From positions 1-7,034 of the forward strand of contig CAAGDY010000420.1 in NCBI GenBank assembly GCA_900768695.1: 7,034 bases of DNA, read 5' to 3'. The notes under the pieces were generated by a model, which was not told where the DNA came from, did no database searches, and worked only from the letters and a program-made list of their open reading frames with translations. The DNA is from an uncultured Anaerovibrio sp. (lineage in GTDB: Bacteria; Bacillota; Negativicutes; Selenomonadales; Selenomonadaceae). Shown here piece after piece: positions 6,121 to 7,034 of the stretch (within the stretch, counting starts at the first letter, position 1; each line of letters opens with the position of its first letter). The translations under genes were made by a program, and so were the position numbers.

Positions 6121-6214
6121 AAACCGCTCTCCTTTGTCATAACCAGCTCCAGTTTTCTCTATGTCGTATGGATGGTGCTACAAAACACCCCACATCATGA
6201 GCCTGTTACTTAGC

Positions 6215-6243
6215 ATTATAATATCGTTATGTTGGATTGTCCA
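6215..6243 (-). promoter_or_regulatory. Sigma-A-type promoter for the thioesterase-dehydrogenase operon
   Basis: On the minus strand TGGACA (6238-6243) and a perfect TATAAT (6215-6220) are exactly 17 bp apart. This is the best promoter match in the window. Transcription would start near 6208, with a leader of roughly 88 nt before the thioesterase ATG. A short palindrome CCATA-T-TATGG (6241-6251) overlaps the -35 and could be an operator. Confidence 0.6.
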
Positions 6244-6310
6244 TATTATGGGGAATTTCAGTTTTTCGTAGTGATTGATTGTTACTTTGACTGGATATGA
6301 AAGTTTTGGA

Positions 6311-6557
6311 GATTAGTGCAGGGGAGCTGTCAGGAAAGTATAAGCAAATATTCCTATGGGCGGAGAGGCAATGCCAATGCAGGCACGCTCGCGCTACTAT
6401 CCACGCCTAGCGGATGCTAAGCTCTTGCTGCGCCTAACGGCTTGCAACTCGCTAAGCACCGAGGCGCGTCTAAGTACCTTGCATTGGCACAGCCTTCTCC
6501 ACCCATTGCATTATCTGCTGATAGTTACACTCCTGCGACAGCTCCCACTCACTTATC
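6311..6557. repeat. ~247-bp imperfect long hairpin element (MITE-like or structured RNA)
   Basis: The two halves fold back on each other almost end to end. Starting outside: GATTAGTG (6311-6318) with CACTTATC (6550-6557), one mismatch; GGGAGCTGTC (6322-6331) with GACAGCTCCC (6537-6546), perfect; AGGA (6332-6335) with TCCT (6531-6534); several short pairings; GGGCGGAGAGGC (6358-6369) with GCCTTCTCCACCC (6492-6504), one mismatch and one bulge; GCCAATGCA (6373-6381) with TGCATTGGC (6480-6488), perfect; GG/CC to 6383/6477. The core (6384-6476) is GC-rich and internally repetitive. Reading frames across it look like chance. The mismatches and bulges suit either a decayed MITE-like inverted-repeat element or a folded RNA. 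No target-site duplication is obvious and no transposase is present. It lies between two minus-strand genes. Confidence 0.6.
6384..6476. repeat. GC-rich core with two degenerate repeat units
   Basis: CGCCTAGCGG (6404-6413) recurs as CGCCTAACGG (6431-6440), and GCTAAGC (6416-6422) recurs exactly at 6451-6457. On the minus strand this reads as two units, each GCTTAGC then CCGYTAGGCG, with different spacing. CGCTA (6392-6396) and TAGCG (6408-6412) can form a local stem. The composition contrasts with the AT-rich flanks. Confidence 0.5.
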
Positions 6558-6672
6558 AGAAAGCTCTTATATTTTGCCACAGCAACATAATAATGCTTTA
6601 CGAAAAGCCTGAAAAGAGGGGGCGGGGAGGCTGGCGAAGCCTGATACTGCCAACCGTTGCATGAAGGGAAAT
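6558..6672. other. Intergenic stretch without recognised genes
   Basis: I see no ORF, RNA gene or clear terminator here. Two small stem possibilities exist (GCTTT/AAAGC near 6595-6608; AGGCT/AGCCT near 6628-6642), next to a G-rich run around 6617-6629. Neither has a proper T-tract for the minus-strand gene that ends at 6673. Confidence 0.4.
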
Positions 6673-7007
6673 TTACCTAAAATCAAATTTATCCTCATGT
6701 CCCATCCAATTTATCCCTCCATAGGATGGCTTGTACATCACCACCACAATATCAGGCCTGAATTCTTCTACATATTTCCGCACACTACCGGTAAAATGAC
6801 GTATATCCAAAAATGTAATATCTTTCAACCCCATGGTCAAAAACGGCAGAACAGAATCCACCATAGAATCCCTGATAATCAGTATTTTCTTATCCTTGAG
6901 ATGCTCATTCTTGAAATTATGTACATTTATTTCCGGCTGATCCCCATAGCCATAGGTATGATATGGCGCTCCGTTATAAAAATCTCTTTCTTTCACACAA
7001 GACATGT
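6673..7007 (-). CDS. DHHW/AlgX-like SGNH-type protein, C-terminal fragment (5' end missing)
   Basis: This is the C-terminal ~111 residues of a larger protein. KERDFYNGAPYHTYGYGDQPEINVHN followed by KILIIRDSMVDSVLPFLTMG and ITFLDIRHFTGSVRKYVEEF resembles the end of DHHW-family and AlgX/AlgJ-like proteins. That group has an SGNH-hydrolase-type fold, is usually exported or membrane-anchored, and is often linked to acetylation of surface polysaccharides. RDS fits the late conserved block of this group. The first ATG (7003-7005) is not the true start: the frame is open to the last genomic base, and the rest is replaced by adapter sequence. Stop is TAA at 6673-6675. No signal peptide or N-terminal catalytic region is in view, so activity and localisation cannot be judged. 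The family call is from recalled similarity and moderately sure. Confidence 0.7.
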
Positions 7008-7034
7008 AGATCGGAAGAGCGTCGTGTAGGGAAA
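7008..7034. other. Illumina TruSeq adapter sequence (artefact)
   Basis: The last 27 bases read AGATCGGAAGAGC followed by GTCGTGTAGGGAAA. This is the reverse complement of the 3' part of the Illumina TruSeq universal adapter, so it is untrimmed library sequence and not genomic. The first base or two could coincide with the genome by chance. Genomic sequence therefore ends at about 7007. Confidence 0.97.

Noticed and set aside
6384..6476. CRISPR-like array
   Set aside because: Only two degenerate units with unequal spacing, no uniform spacers and no cas genes.
6356..6664. 102-codon plus-strand frame across the long hairpin
   Set aside because: It has no ribosome site or motif, and its content follows from the inverted-repeat DNA. 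The hairpin explains the sequence better.
6661..7029. Plus-strand frame of 122 codons at the right end
   Set aside because: It is antisense to the DHHW-like fragment and runs into adapter sequence.

Overview
The window looks like chromosomal DNA from a low-to-moderate-GC Bacillota bacterium. Several genes carry strong Shine-Dalgarno sites (AAGGAGG, GAGGAGGG), intergenic regions are AT-rich, terminators are hairpin plus T-tract, and the RecO, PhoH and endonuclease IV proteins are Firmicutes-like. A Negativicutes (Selenomonas/Mitsuokella-like) origin is my tentative guess and cannot be proved from this sequence alone. The right end carries 27 bases of Illumina adapter, so this is the end of a draft or metagenomic contig.

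Layout, left to right. (1) 46-1835, minus strand: recO (recombination mediator) overlaps phoH (PhoH-like P-loop ATPase) by 4 bp, in a two-gene run that may continue off the left edge. A divergent intergenic region (1836-2015) holds candidate promoters for both directions, a stable hairpin and a possible 13-codon leader ORF before recO. (2) 2016-2849, plus strand: nfo, endonuclease IV, with all metal ligands intact, closed by a strong terminator. (3) 2938-3924, minus strand: a Gfo/Idh/MocA-family NAD(P)-dependent oxidoreductase, convergent with nfo. (4) 3925-4221: an AT-rich divergent intergenic region with palindromes. (5) 4222-4705, plus strand: the remains of a biotin carboxylase (accC type). 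The N-terminal ~105 residues are joined out of frame to what looks like the C-terminal tail, with roughly 300 codons missing. (6) 4754-4816: a bidirectional terminator. (7) 4815-6120, minus strand: a PaaI-type hotdog thioesterase followed by a GarR/MmsB-type 3-hydroxyacid dehydrogenase, probably one operon from a good sigma-A promoter near 6215-6243. (8) 6311-6557: an unusual ~247-bp imperfect long hairpin with a GC-rich internally repetitive core. It has no credible coding content and could be a MITE-like repeat or a structured RNA. (9) 6673-7007, minus strand: the C-terminal end of a DHHW/AlgX-like SGNH-type protein, cut by the contig end. (10) 7008-7034: sequencing adapter.

The genes fall into a DNA-repair/housekeeping block (recO, phoH, nfo) and a block of unrelated metabolic enzymes. 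I see no phage, CRISPR, toxin-antitoxin or defence system. The most interesting items are the long hairpin element, the gutted accC (real decay or mis-assembly) and the adapter at the right edge.
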